64,000 nucleotides of DNA from JBFXAN01 sp050184225 (lineage in GTDB: Bacteria; Chloroflexota; Dehalococcoidia; CAUJGQ01): positions 4,676 to 68,675 of the forward strand of contig JBFXAN010000008.1 of the NCBI GenBank assembly GCA_050184225.1. Direction: 5' to 3'. The notes under the pieces are model-generated. The model saw only the letters and a program-made list of their open reading frames with translations. It ran no database searches and was not told the DNA's origin. A program made the translations under genes and the position numbers. This document shows, one piece after another, positions 33,121 through 42,251 of the stretch; position 1 is the stretch's first letter; the number at the start of each line of letters is the position of its first letter.

Positions 33121-34623
33121 CTATTGTCCGGTCTCGGCGTGAGCGGTGATGCGGTAGGCGGGGTCGGCGAGCACGGTTTGCTGCAACTTGTCCAGCGCGA
33201 GCAACGTCAGCAGATTACGCATGTTGTAGCCGTAGCGGAGGCATTCCGGGCTGAGCGAGCCGGCCCCGGCCGGGCAGACGCTCGGGTGGATACCATCGGC
33301 GCTCAACCCGGCATTGGGCAATCCGGCCATCGCCGCGCCGTATTCCATCAGCGGCACTTGATGCACGGCGGCCATGGCCCGAATCGCGGCGTTGAACGTC
33401 GGTACGCGTTCCCCGTACCGCGTCTGGTCCTGTCGCGCCGGGATCGTGCTGAGGATCGGCAGGACGTGGCGCTGCTCAAGCTCCTGCAGCAGTGTGTTCA
33501 GGTGCTCCTCGAACGCCTCAACCGTGGTCAGTGTCAGGTCGTTCGTACCGAACATGACGACCGCGATGCCCGGCCGAATGCTCTCTAGCTCCCGGACGAG
33601 GGCGCTCACATCGCCGCCGGTGAGCAGATCGGTGACGTACCAGCGGTCATCCGAACCGAGGCTGCGTCGAGCCGGTGAAGGCACGAGCGGCGTGCTGCCG
33701 GCGATCGTCGGGACGGCGAGGCCATCTGGCACCAGCGTTCGGCTGAAGAAGCGCAGCGTGCCCGCCAGTCCGGCATAAGGGCTGTTGAGGATCGTATCGA
33801 CCGTCACCTGGGTAAGGTACGAAGGCGAGGAGGTGATGCTGTCGCCAAGCTTTGCCATCACATCCAGGCGCTGGCCCGCCGCGAGCGCGGCGGCGGCGCG
33901 CTGCCTCATCGCCGCCCGGGATCGATCGTCGAAGCCGGACAGCCACCGATTTGGCGCGGTTGACGTGCCCTCGGCGGTTCGGCCCAGGATGACCGATGCA
34001 TCGAACGAGGTCGGTGAGGTCGATCGCGGTGACCCCAGCTCAACGGCGCCAAACCGTGGGGGAGCGTCCGCTTCCAAGAGCACGGCATCGTGGGCCGCCG
34101 CCGCCGCGCGGATCTCGGCGTTGTATTCGAGAATACGGCGCAGCCTCCGCGCCTCGGTCAATCGGTCCGCGGCCTCGGCCGGCGTGGAGAACTCCACCGG
34201 AATCGTGCTGACCACCACCGGCCCGCGCCGCCGCAGCGTGAAGAGGAGCGCATCGACCAATGTGCTATAGCGTTGTGTGGACAGGGGCGCCGGCTGCTCG
34301 GCATCGGCTCGTCCGGGCGTGAGGACGATCGGGGCATCCCACTCCAGCGGTAGCCGCGGCAGTTGCTGCGTCACGACCGATTCGAGGCCGGCGCCAGCAA
34401 CGGCCAGCGAGAGCACGTCCGCGCTTGTCACATCGCCGGGAGCGACCAGCGCGCGCGCGATGACATCGGACGCTGGTGTCGATCGATCGTCGCCGAGAAC
34501 GGCCCACCGTGGCGACGCCGGGCTATGGGCTACATCATCGTCAAACGATGCGCATCCGGCGATCAGCACGAGCAGAAGGGCGCCCAGGAGCATCCGGATG
34601 ACCGGTGACACGGGCAACGACAT
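33121..34623 (-). CDS. SGNH/GDSL-like hydrolase lipoprotein
   Basis: A 500-residue secreted lipoprotein. The signal peptide MSLPVSPVIRMLLGALLL ends in the lipobox LIAGC, so the mature protein begins with lipid-anchored Cys. The C-terminal half has the SGNH pattern: GDSITSSPSYLTQVTVD (GDS block with the nucleophile Ser), VVMFGTNDLTLTTVEAF (the GTND block) and GLSADGIHPSV (Asp-His). The N-terminal half is less recognisable and Ala/Pro-rich. ATG 34623 is supported by GGAG six bases before it. It probably acts as an esterase or acyl-sugar hydrolase outside the cytoplasmic membrane. Confidence 0.88.
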   Translation of the reverse strand: MSLPVSPVIRMLLGALLLVLIAGCASFDDDVAHSPASPRWAVLGDDRSTPASDVIARALVAPGDVTSADVLSLAVAGAGLESVVTQQLPRLPLEWDAPIVLTPGRADAEQPAPLSTQRYSTLVDALLFTLRRRGPVVVSTIPVEFSTPAEAADRLTEARRLRRILEYNAEIRAAAAAHDAVLLEADAPPRFGAVELGSPRSTSPTSFDASVILGRTAEGTSTAPNRWLSGFDDRSRAAMRQRAAAALAAGQRLDVMAKLGDSITSSPSYLTQVTVDTILNSPYAGLAGTLRFFSRTLVPDGLAVPTIAGSTPLVPSPARRSLGSDDRWYVTDLLTGGDVSALVRELESIRPGIAVVMFGTNDLTLTTVEAFEEHLNTLLQELEQRHVLPILSTIPARQDQTRYGERVPTFNAAIRAMAAVHQVPLMEYGAAMAGLPNAGLSADGIHPSVCPAGAGSLSPECLRYGYNMRNLLTLLALDKLQQTVLADPAYRITAHAETGQ

Positions 34624-34963
34624 CCGCAACTCCATGGCGCCGGACGGTGATGCAGGCACCCATCCGCGTTATGGTAAGAGTACAGTACAGAACCTGACCG
34701 TAGAGAGGTAGTCGATCACGTCGACGAGTGACGCCGGCTCCGATGAATCCGCCGGCGGTGCCGTCATCGTACGGTTGAGAAATGCGGTTCGGCTGAGCAC
34801 GCGGGAATGGCCGGGCTGTTATAATCGGTCATACGTTCGCGGATGATTCGGGTGTACGCGGGCGCGGTCGGTCGCGGTTCCAGGTCCCAACGACCGGCCA
34901 GGACGAGTACACAAAGAAAAACACGGAACGAAGAACCTGGGACGTCACAACAGGAGCGCGTGC
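34624..34963. other. Intergenic region before moxR (340 bp)
   Basis: The region separates the divergent SGNH lipoprotein gene from the moxR operon. A TATAAT hexamer is at 34820-34825 without a good -35 at 17 bases. A GGTTCCAGG-type repeat relic lies around 34877-34941. No gene or structured RNA was recognised. Confidence 0.45.
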
Positions 34964-35929
34964 GTGGAAGATCCGCGGTCGGTAGCATTACGCATCATTG
35001 AGAACGTCGAACAGGTGATTGTCGGCAAGCAAGACGAATTACGATTGACGATCACGGCACTGCTCTGCGGCGGTCACGTGCTGATCGAGGATGTGCCCGG
35101 CGTCGGCAAGACGATGCTCGCCAGGGCGATCGCCCGCTCCAGCGGCTGCTCGTTCCGCCGCATCCAGTTCACCCCGGACCTCTTGCCGTCCGATGTCACC
35201 GGCGTGTCGATCTACAACCAGAAGACCGGCGACTTCGAGTTCCGGGAAGGGCCGATCATCGCGCAGGTCGTGCTCGCGGACGAGATCAACCGCGCCACGC
35301 CGAAGACGCAGTCGGCACTGCTCGAGGCGATGGAGGAGCGGCAGATCACGGTCGATGGTGTCACCCACATCATGCCGCGGCCGTTCATCGTGATGGCGAC
35401 GCAGAACCCGATCGAGTATGAGGGCACGTTCCCGTTGCCGGAAGCGCAGCTCGATCGCTTCATGCTCCGCGTCCATCTCGGCTATCCGAGCGCCACCGAC
35501 GAAGTGATCATCATGGACCGCCAGCAGCACCGTCATCCGGTCGACGAAATCCAGCAGATGACGGACGCGCAGGAAATCCTTCGCGTGCAGGAAGCGGTGA
35601 AGGCGATCTACGTCGACCCGCTGATCAAGCAGTACATCGTGCAGTTGGTCGATGCGACACGAAAGCACGAGTCAGCCTACCTCGGCGCTTCGCCGCGCGG
35701 GTCGCTCGCCCTCTATCGCACGTCGCAGGCGTTCGCGTTGCTCGAAGGGCGGGACTTTGTCATTCCAGACGATATCAAGGCACTCGCTTATGCCACCCTG
35801 GGCCATCGCATCATCGTCTCGCCCGCCGCACGGGTGAAGGGCGTGACCGCCGCCGATATCATGACCGACTGCTCCACGCGCGTCCCGGTTCCCGGCGCGC
35901 GGGCACGCGGCGCGTTCAGCGCGTCCTAG
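34964..35929 (+). CDS. MoxR-family AAA+ ATPase
   Basis: A 321-residue MoxR ATPase. Elements: Walker A VLIEDVPGVGKTMLARAIA, RIQFTPDLLPSDVTG, Walker B VVLADEINRATPKTQSALLE, sensor 1 FIVMATQNPIEYEGTFPLPE, and AQLDRF. The start is GTG 34964. MoxR proteins act as chaperone-like ATPases for metal or cofactor-loaded or cell-envelope proteins, usually with DUF58/VWA-type partners, which is the arrangement here: a DUF58 protein follows 99 bp downstream and a transglutaminase-like protein after that. Confidence 0.95.
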   Translation: MEDPRSVALRIIENVEQVIVGKQDELRLTITALLCGGHVLIEDVPGVGKTMLARAIARSSGCSFRRIQFTPDLLPSDVTGVSIYNQKTGDFEFREGPIIAQVVLADEINRATPKTQSALLEAMEERQITVDGVTHIMPRPFIVMATQNPIEYEGTFPLPEAQLDRFMLRVHLGYPSATDEVIIMDRQQHRHPVDEIQQMTDAQEILRVQEAVKAIYVDPLIKQYIVQLVDATRKHESAYLGASPRGSLALYRTSQAFALLEGRDFVIPDDIKALAYATLGHRIIVSPAARVKGVTAADIMTDCSTRVPVPGARARGAFSAS

Positions 35930-36028
35930 CTCAAAACGGACGGCCGATGTCGTCCACGAGGGTATGACGTTGACGACTGGAGCGAAGGCCGAACGCGGCG
36001 CCTGCCGAACCGAAAATCGAGGCCGCCC

Positions 36029-37291
36029 ATGAGGCTGATCCGCCTGATCAACCGCAACCGCCAACTCACGCTGCTGATCGTCATCCTCGTCCTCTCATGG
36101 GCCTTGGCGTTTGCCACCGGATTCTGGCTGCTCTTTCGCGTCGTCTATGTCCTCGCGATTGCCGTGCCGCTCGCCTGGCTCTGGGCGCGGTTTAACGTCA
36201 GCGGGCTGGAGGTGACGGTCCAGCGTCTGATCGACCGGGCACAGGTCGGTCAGAAAGCGGAAGAGCGGATCATCGTCCGCAATCCGTCGTGGTTTCCGCG
36301 AATCTGGCTCGAGGTCGACGATCCTTCGGACTTGCCGGGCGCGACACCGCGCCGGGTGATCACACTTGGGTCGCGCCGCCGCACGTCCTGGAAGACAGAG
36401 ACACCACTCACGCGGCGCGGTGTCTACCAGGTAGGTCCGGTGACGGTCACCAGTTCCGATCCGTTCGGCGTTTTCAAGGTATCGAAAACCTACGGCGGGC
36501 GCGGCTCGATCATCGTCTATCCTCCGTTCATCGATCTGCCCAACTTCACCGTGCCGCCGGCCAGTCTTCCCGGTGAAGGGCGCTTCCGCAAGCGCACGCA
36601 CTACGTCACACCGAACGCGTCCGGGGTGCGCGAGTACGCCGCCGGTGACAGCTTCAATCGCATCCATTGGGGCAGCACCGCGCGGACGGGCAAGCTGATG
36701 GTCAAGATGTTCGAGCTGGACCCGGCCAGCGACATCTGGGTGATCCTCGACCTGTACGGCCGTGTCCAGGCTGGTTCAGGCGACGAGAGCACCGTCGAGT
36801 ACGGCGTCAAGATCGGGGCCAGTGTGGCGCGCCACTTTCTCAATGCCAACCGGAACGTCGGCTATATGGCCTTCGGCAACCGGCTCGACGTGATCGAAGT
36901 CGAACGTGGCGGCCAGCAGATGACGCGCATCCTTGAGTCGCTGGCGATGGCAACCGGCACCGGTGATGTGCCAATTGCCAACCTGCTCGCGGTCGAGGGC
37001 AAACGCTTCGGCCGGCACACGACCGTCGTGCTGGTCACACCCTCCACCGACGAAGAATGGATCACAAGCCTGCTCATGCTGACGCAGCGCGGCGTGAAGG
37101 TGGCGGTGGTCCTGATCGAGGCGAGCACCTTCGGCGCGAGCACCAACTCGCTGATGGTGGTCGGCCAACTTACTGCCGCCGACATCTGGACGTATCTTGT
37201 CAAGCAAGGGGACAATTTATCCACAACGCTGACGCCCACCGGGGATGGGCTGTCGATCGAGGCGGCGCAGGGTCGAGGAGGAGGAGAATGA
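36029..37291 (+). CDS. DUF58-domain membrane protein
   Basis: A 420-residue protein with two N-terminal membrane helices (LLIVILVLSWALAFATGFWL and VVYVLAIAVPLAWLWARF) and the DUF58 core: RNPSWFPRIWLEVDDPSD, then REYAAGDSFNRIHWGSTART and KLMVKMFELDPASDIWVILD, a von Willebrand-like fold partner of MoxR. It follows moxR and overlaps or abuts the transglutaminase-like gene by a few bases' distance, so the three form one operon. DUF58 proteins are thought to be assisted by MoxR ATPases in cell-envelope assembly. Confidence 0.92.
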   Translation: MRLIRLINRNRQLTLLIVILVLSWALAFATGFWLLFRVVYVLAIAVPLAWLWARFNVSGLEVTVQRLIDRAQVGQKAEERIIVRNPSWFPRIWLEVDDPSDLPGATPRRVITLGSRRRTSWKTETPLTRRGVYQVGPVTVTSSDPFGVFKVSKTYGGRGSIIVYPPFIDLPNFTVPPASLPGEGRFRKRTHYVTPNASGVREYAAGDSFNRIHWGSTARTGKLMVKMFELDPASDIWVILDLYGRVQAGSGDESTVEYGVKIGASVARHFLNANRNVGYMAFGNRLDVIEVERGGQQMTRILESLAMATGTGDVPIANLLAVEGKRFGRHTTVVLVTPSTDEEWITSLLMLTQRGVKVAVVLIEASTFGASTNSLMVVGQLTAADIWTYLVKQGDNLSTTLTPTGDGLSIEAAQGRGGGE

Positions 37292-37303
37292 GCGGAGCAC
37301 GTG

Positions 37304-39604
37304 ATGACCAACGTCACTGAGTATTTCCGGTCCCCGCCCGTCACAGCCGAGCGGCGGGACTCTGGACCGGTGCCGCCGGCCTTGCGTTGGCTGCTCGACT
37401 GGGAGTCGTGGCTGACCCTGGCGCTGGTCATGGTTGTCTTCCTCAGCGTCGCCCGCTCGATTGACCAGGCCGCCTGGGTGCCGGAGATGCCCTCGATCAT
37501 GGGCATCAGCTTCCTCGCGCTGCTCACCGGCTTTGTGCTCGCGAAGGTGCGCGCGCCGGATGCCGTGCTGCATCTGATTGCGCTGATCCTTGGTTTCTTT
37601 GTCGTCTATGCGCTCTCGCTCCGATTCATCGATGCAGCCGGGCCGCGAACGGGAACCGAGGAGTTGTGGGACCGCTGGGGTGCGTGGGTCGAAGTCGTTC
37701 GCACCGGCGGAATTTCGTCCGATACGATGCCGTTTGTCGCGATGGTGATGGCGATCGCCTGGATCGCCGGATACCTCTGCGCCTGGGCGATCTTCCGCTG
37801 GCACAACGTCTGGCTTGCTCTCGTACCGGCCGGCTTCGGCCTGCTGACCAACATCTCGTATCAACCCGGTCAACAGAGCATGCCGCTCGTGATCTTCCTG
37901 CTCGGCGCGATGCTGCTGGTGATGCGCGTCCACCTGATGTCAAAGGTGCGCGAGTGGCAGTCAACGGGCACGCCGTATCCGGAATTTCTGTCGTTGACGC
38001 TGCTCAACGTCACCTTCTGGGTTGCCGTCGGGGCGCTGATCCTTGCCTGGAGCGTGCCCAGCGCTCAGGAGGTTCCCGCACTGAAGAGCGCGTGGAACCG
38101 CGTCGCCGGACCTTTCTCGACCGAGTCAGATCTCTTCACCCGCCTCTTCTCAAACATCGACTCCAAGAAAGAGGTGCCCCTGCATAGCTTCGGCGACTCG
38201 CTGGTGCTCCAGGGGCGGGTTTCCCTCTCCAGCAAGATCGTGGCGCAGGCGGACTTTGGTGAAGGCAGCAACATGGGCCGGCCGATCCGCGCCGCCGTCT
38301 ACGACGAGTACATCTCCGGCGGCTGGCGCGCCGGTTCTCGCGACGAGGTCAACCTTGGACCGCTGGAAGTCGTGCCGACGAACGCCGGCGACAAGGCCCA
38401 GTACCGCGACCGGCAGGACATCACGGTCAACATCGTCACCGAGTCCGGCACGCCCAGGCGGACGATGCTCGGCGTCGGCTCGCCGAGCACGGTCAGCCTG
38501 AACGCCAGGGCAGAGACTGCCAATACCGACACGATCGCCGACATTACCGCCCTGCGCTCTCGCTCGAACCTGGAGACGGGCGACATCTATGTGGCAACCA
38601 GCTCCGTCTCCGTCGCGTCGGAGGACAAGCTCCGAGCAGCGGGGACCGAATATCCGCAATACGTCCGCGACCGCTACCTTCAGCTTCCCTCGTCGCTGCC
38701 CCAGCGCGTGCGTGACCTGGCGATGAACCTGACCGAGAACCAGCCCACACCATTCGAGAAGGCCCAGGCGATCGAAGAATACCTGCGCACGTTTCCCGCG
38801 ACCTTCGAGGTACGGCCGGTTCCACCGAATCAGGACGCGGTGGACTTCTTCCTGTTCGAAGAGCGGAAGGGATATTCCGATTATCAGGCGTCGGCGATGG
38901 TGGTGTTGCTTCGAGCCGTGGGCGTTCCGGCACGTCTGGCCGTCGGTTATCGCGTCGACGAGTTCGACCTCTCGGTCAACCGCTATCTCCTGCGCGAGTC
39001 GCATGCCTATGCCTGGCCGGAAGTCTATTTCCCAACGTATGGCTGGCAGGAGTTCGCGCCGTATGGCGAGGCGCCGGTGATCATCCTGCCCGCCACGAGT
39101 CCGGACTCCGGCGACGCGGCCATCAACGAGGAAGACCTGCTCCGCGGCTTCGGCGAACCGGATTTCGGCGAGATTCCGGAGGAATTCGGCACGTCGGGAA
39201 CCTTCACCGCCCCGAAAGAGAACCCACTCAAAGCGTATCTGCCGCTCCTCTACGTGCTGCTTGGCATCGTGGCGGTTGCCGGCGTCGCCGGGCTGGGCGT
39301 GCGCTTCGCCTGGGAGCGAGGCCTCACCGGGCTGGACTATCCTTCGCGGCTCTGGGAAAAGACCGTGCGCCTGGCGACCTGGCTCAAGATCGGGCCGAAA
39401 CCGTCACAGACACCGGCGGAATACGGCCGCACCATCCAGCGCACGCTACCCGGCACCGACGGCATCACCCAGGTGGTCGACAGCTACCAGCGCAGCCGCT
39501 ACGGCGGCCGTGCCGACCTCACGACCCAGGAAGAGGAGCGCCTCGATTCTGCCTGGACCGGCCTGCGCAACCGGCTCTTGAAGAAGGTATTTCGGCTGAA
39601 GTGA
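37304..39604 (+). CDS. Transglutaminase-like membrane protein with Ser at the Cys position
   Basis: A 766-residue protein with several N-terminal membrane helices (residues about 30-210), a periplasmic transglutaminase-like domain and a C-terminal helix (LLYVLLGIVAVAGVAGLGVR) with a DUF4129-like tail (SYQRSRYGGRAD). In such TgpA-like proteins the catalytic motif is GY-C-x-Y; here it reads KGYSDYQASAMVVLL, with Ser525 in place of Cys. The expected His segment is present (SHAYAWPEVYFPTYGW), but the following Asp region reads EFAPYGEA. The fold is conserved but the enzyme is probably inactive as a Cys transferase, acting instead as a binding or assembly factor in the moxR-DUF58 operon. Confidence 0.9.
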   Translation: MTNVTEYFRSPPVTAERRDSGPVPPALRWLLDWESWLTLALVMVVFLSVARSIDQAAWVPEMPSIMGISFLALLTGFVLAKVRAPDAVLHLIALILGFFVVYALSLRFIDAAGPRTGTEELWDRWGAWVEVVRTGGISSDTMPFVAMVMAIAWIAGYLCAWAIFRWHNVWLALVPAGFGLLTNISYQPGQQSMPLVIFLLGAMLLVMRVHLMSKVREWQSTGTPYPEFLSLTLLNVTFWVAVGALILAWSVPSAQEVPALKSAWNRVAGPFSTESDLFTRLFSNIDSKKEVPLHSFGDSLVLQGRVSLSSKIVAQADFGEGSNMGRPIRAAVYDEYISGGWRAGSRDEVNLGPLEVVPTNAGDKAQYRDRQDITVNIVTESGTPRRTMLGVGSPSTVSLNARAETANTDTIADITALRSRSNLETGDIYVATSSVSVASEDKLRAAGTEYPQYVRDRYLQLPSSLPQRVRDLAMNLTENQPTPFEKAQAIEEYLRTFPATFEVRPVPPNQDAVDFFLFEERKGYSDYQASAMVVLLRAVGVPARLAVGYRVDEFDLSVNRYLLRESHAYAWPEVYFPTYGWQEFAPYGEAPVIILPATSPDSGDAAINEEDLLRGFGEPDFGEIPEEFGTSGTFTAPKENPLKAYLPLLYVLLGIVAVAGVAGLGVRFAWERGLTGLDYPSRLWEKTVRLATWLKIGPKPSQTPAEYGRTIQRTLPGTDGITQVVDSYQRSRYGGRADLTTQEEERLDSAWTGLRNRLLKKVFRLK

Positions 39605-39629
39605 GGCGCGGCCGGGGAGGGGACCGCAC

Positions 39630-40553
39630 GTGGCCTTGAATCCATTCGACGACGACCGGTTCTACCCTCCGCGCAATTTCGCGAATCTGGAGCCGGAGTT
39701 CAGCGCGTACGCTTCCGCGCGCGTCGCCGTGCTCCCCGTTCCCTATGACTCGACGACGACGGCGCGGGCTGGAGCGCGCGAAGGCCCGATGGCAATCATC
39801 GATGCCTCCGCCGACATGGAGTTGTTCGACCTCGTGCTGGAGCGCGAGACGTTTCGCGCCGGCATCACCACGCTGCCGGAGGTCGCGCCCAATTCCGATA
39901 GCCCGGCGGCGATGATCCACCGGATTCAATCCGTGGTCGATGATCTGCTCGACGACCGCAAGTTCGTGGTCACGCTGGGGGGAGAGCATACGGTTGCGGT
40001 GGCGCCGGTGCGCGCGCATGCGGCCCGCTATGATAATCTCTCGGTCCTCGCCTTTGACGCCCACGCGGACATGCGGCCGGCATATCTCGATTCCGAGTAC
40101 AACCACGCCTGCACGCTGCGCCGCTCCTTGGAGGCCGTCGGCGGTGTCCGGCAGGATGGCGGCCGTCCACGGCTGGTTCATGTCGGCCTGCGCAGCGCCG
40201 AGCGGGCAGAGTATGATTACCTGCGCGACCACAACATCCCGGTCTTTCCGGCCCATCGATTCCGGGAACTGGCGAATGGACCCGAGCAGGTTGCGGAACT
40301 CCTCACCGACAACGTCTATGTCACGATCGATATCGACTGCCTCGACTCGGCGATCATGCCCGCCGTCGGCACGCCCGAGCCGGGTGGTCTCACCTGGTGG
40401 GATGTGACGGCGGTCCTTACCGCCGTCACCCGTCGCCGCCGGATCGTCGGATTCGACATTACCGAGCTTGCCCCCGACTACGGCGTGCGGGCGAACGCGC
40501 AGTTGTGCGCCAAGCTTGCCTATCGCGCGCTCGGTCTTGCCCTGCGCGAGTAG
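39630..40553 (+). CDS. Arginase/agmatinase-family ureohydrolase
   Basis: A 307-residue metal-dependent ureohydrolase. Manganese-binding motifs: VVTLGGEHTVAVAPV, SVLAFDAHADMRPAYLDSEYN, ITIDIDCLDSAIMPAVGTPEPGGL-type block (VTIDIDCLDSAIMPAVG), and FDITELAPDYGV. It removes urea from agmatine or arginine-like guanidines. It begins 26 bases after the transglutaminase-like gene, so it could be read from the same transcript, although no functional link is obvious. Agmatinase is the best guess among arginase, agmatinase, guanidinobutyrase and proclavaminate amidinohydrolase. Confidence 0.92.
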   Translation: MALNPFDDDRFYPPRNFANLEPEFSAYASARVAVLPVPYDSTTTARAGAREGPMAIIDASADMELFDLVLERETFRAGITTLPEVAPNSDSPAAMIHRIQSVVDDLLDDRKFVVTLGGEHTVAVAPVRAHAARYDNLSVLAFDAHADMRPAYLDSEYNHACTLRRSLEAVGGVRQDGGRPRLVHVGLRSAERAEYDYLRDHNIPVFPAHRFRELANGPEQVAELLTDNVYVTIDIDCLDSAIMPAVGTPEPGGLTWWDVTAVLTAVTRRRRIVGFDITELAPDYGVRANAQLCAKLAYRALGLALRE

Positions 40554-40626
40554 GGCCGAATGAGCATGGTACGGTGAAGAAGCGATCCGTGCTCAAGGTA
40601 GCTTCCAACATGGGGGAGGTGCTGTC

Positions 40627-40851
40627 ATGACGCGAGCCAAGGACCATCGCGACGTGCCGTCAGAGGGGATTGAGATTCGGCCTGGCATCTATCATCATCC
40701 GAGGTCTCCTGATGCGAGTCTGGAAACCCTGAATCGCCTTGCAGGCATCATCACGCTCACCGAGCCATTGCCACGCGATCTGCTCTATGCCTGGATGAAC
40801 GACGAGGAAGAGGAAGACGGCGAGGATTGGATTGATCGTGCCGGCGAATGA
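40627..40851 (+). CDS. Small putative antitoxin of a VapBC-like pair
   Basis: A 74-residue protein from ATG 40627 behind GGGGAGG. It ends in a very acidic tail (NDEEEEDGEDWIDRAGE), and the middle is SLETLNRLAGIITLTEPLPRD. It overlaps the PIN-domain gene by 20 bases, so it is best read as the labile antitoxin partner. No DNA-binding fold was recognised with confidence. Confidence 0.65.
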   Translation: MTRAKDHRDVPSEGIEIRPGIYHHPRSPDASLETLNRLAGIITLTEPLPRDLLYAWMNDEEEEDGEDWIDRAGE

Positions 40852-41389
40852 GCGTTCGTTCTCCGACTCCTTGCCAGATTTGCTCTACCTCGATACCGAC
40901 ATAGCCATTGCATATCTTATCGACACCGAACCTCATCATGATCGGTGCCGGCATTTCATACGACGCATCGCCCAAGACAGCCGGATTACACTACTCACTT
41001 CTTCACTGACGTGGCTCGAATATACGAACGTCGTGATGAAGGCGGGCTTCCGTGGGCGACTTCCCGCAGGCTTGCAGCAACGATTTCAGCTTTCCCGATG
41101 GCAGGAGAGAACAGTACGGCGACAGTACCTCCAATCTCAGCTTGCAGCTTTCGAGGGACTTTTCGACCAGTTCTCTTGGTACGAAATCTCCCTCACGACC
41201 GCTGTCCGAGTTGATGGTCTACGTCTCGTAAGTACCTTCAACCTTCGCCCCTACGATGCCGTTCACGTTGCAAGTGCACGCACGCTCGAGTGCATGGACT
41301 TTGCATCATTCGACGAGGCGTTTCGACGGGTGGATGGTCTGATCCTTTGGAACGACCTGATCCACGCCGGCAAGCCGATCCGCGGTTAG
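40832..41389 (+). CDS. PIN-domain ribonuclease toxin (VapC-like)
   Basis: A 185-residue PIN-domain protein. Acidic active-site residues are in LLYLDTDIAIAYLID (first Asp), LTSSLTWLEYTNVVMKA (Glu), and LRPYDAVHVASARTLECMDF (Asp). These coordinate magnesium to cut RNA in VapC toxins. The start is TTG 40832 or GTG 40838; the gene overlaps its acidic antitoxin-like partner. PIN proteins of this size also act outside toxin-antitoxin systems, but the overlap supports a toxin-antitoxin pair. Confidence 0.85.
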   Translation: MIVPANERSFSDSLPDLLYLDTDIAIAYLIDTEPHHDRCRHFIRRIAQDSRITLLTSSLTWLEYTNVVMKAGFRGRLPAGLQQRFQLSRWQERTVRRQYLQSQLAAFEGLFDQFSWYEISLTTAVRVDGLRLVSTFNLRPYDAVHVASARTLECMDFASFDEAFRRVDGLILWNDLIHAGKPIRG

Positions 41390-41432
41390 CGCTCACCTGC
41401 ACCTGCCCGCCGCCCTGCTATACTCGACTATC

Positions 41433-42131
41433 ATGCGTACAATCAACGGACGCTCTGTCACCGAGGTCGACGTCGGCTGAGTCTAGACTCTCCGATCGCG
41501 CTGCCAGCATGCCGTCATCGACCTTGGCGCCGGTGACGGTCGCTTCGTGTTGAAGACCGCGGCAACCTGTCCCGGCTGGCTCATTGTTGGCATCGACGCG
41601 AACGCCGGATCGATGGCAGAGGCATCGCGTCGAGCCAGGCGTCCGCCAAAGCGCGGTGGGCTGCCGAACGCGCTCTTCGTAGTCGCCGCCGCCGAGTCCC
41701 TCCCTCCAGAGCTCGCCGGATTCGCGGACGCCGTTACCGTTTATTTTCCCTGGGGTTCGCTCCTCCGCGGTCTGCTGCTCGCCGACCCGGCGATCCTCGT
41801 CAATATTGCCCGCATCATGCGCCCCGGCGCCACGCTGACGGTGCTGCTTTCTGTCACCGAACACGACCGCATCGATGGCATCGTCGGTATCGACGAGCAG
41901 CGCGTCGCGGCGCTGGCTCCGGTCTATGCCGCGCACGGCCTCCGCCTGGAGGAATGTCAGCCGGCTACCGCAGATGACATCGCCCGCTCGCACTCGAGTT
42001 GGGCCAAGCGGCTTGGCGCCGGTCAATCGCGTCTGGTCTGGCGGCTTCAGTTCCGCCGATCTGAGCCGGAGGTCGAGTTGGCGGGGCATCGGGATTCAGC
42101 GGTTTTTCAGGGGAGGGAGCGCCAGATCTAG
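41433..42131 (+). pseudogene. Broken 16S rRNA A1408 methyltransferase (NpmA/KamB-like)
   Basis: The body strongly resembles aminoglycoside-resistance methyltransferases that add N1-methyl to A1408: DLGAGDGRFVLK (SAM motif I), VGIDANAGSMAEASRRA, GGLPNALFVVAAAESLPPEL, VYFPWGSLLRGLLL and SSWAKRLGAGQSR. The family-like N-terminus MRTINGRSVTEVDVG starts at ATG 41433 in the same frame, but TGA (41478) and TAG (41484) interrupt it before motif I. The only later start, GTG 41547, would skip motif I. Two compensating indels between about 41471 and 41508 would also explain the break. It is either a pseudogene or an error-bearing sequence. Confidence 0.8.
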
Positions 42132-42208
42132 CTGATTCCCAGGCGACGTAGCTCACGATAACCTACGGGTTCGGTCCCGCCTCACTTAAAGCGTACCGCT
42201 CGGTGTCG

Positions 42209-42214
42209 TATAAT
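42209..42214 (+). promoter_or_regulatory. Possible -10 element upstream of the cNMP/redox/kinase operon
   Basis: A TATAAT hexamer lies 38 bases before the GTG of the cyclic-nucleotide-binding gene. The 17-base-upstream hexamer TTAAAG (42186-42191) is a poor -35, so confidence is low. Confidence 0.4.
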
Positions 42215-42251
42215 CCGCCCGACCTTGCGCGGCCGGTGCGAGGAGTGTGCC

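Noticed and set aside
34820..34825. TATAAT as the moxR promoter.
   Set aside because: No acceptable -35 at 16-18 bases, and it is 139 bases before the start codon. It is mentioned only in the intergenic entry.
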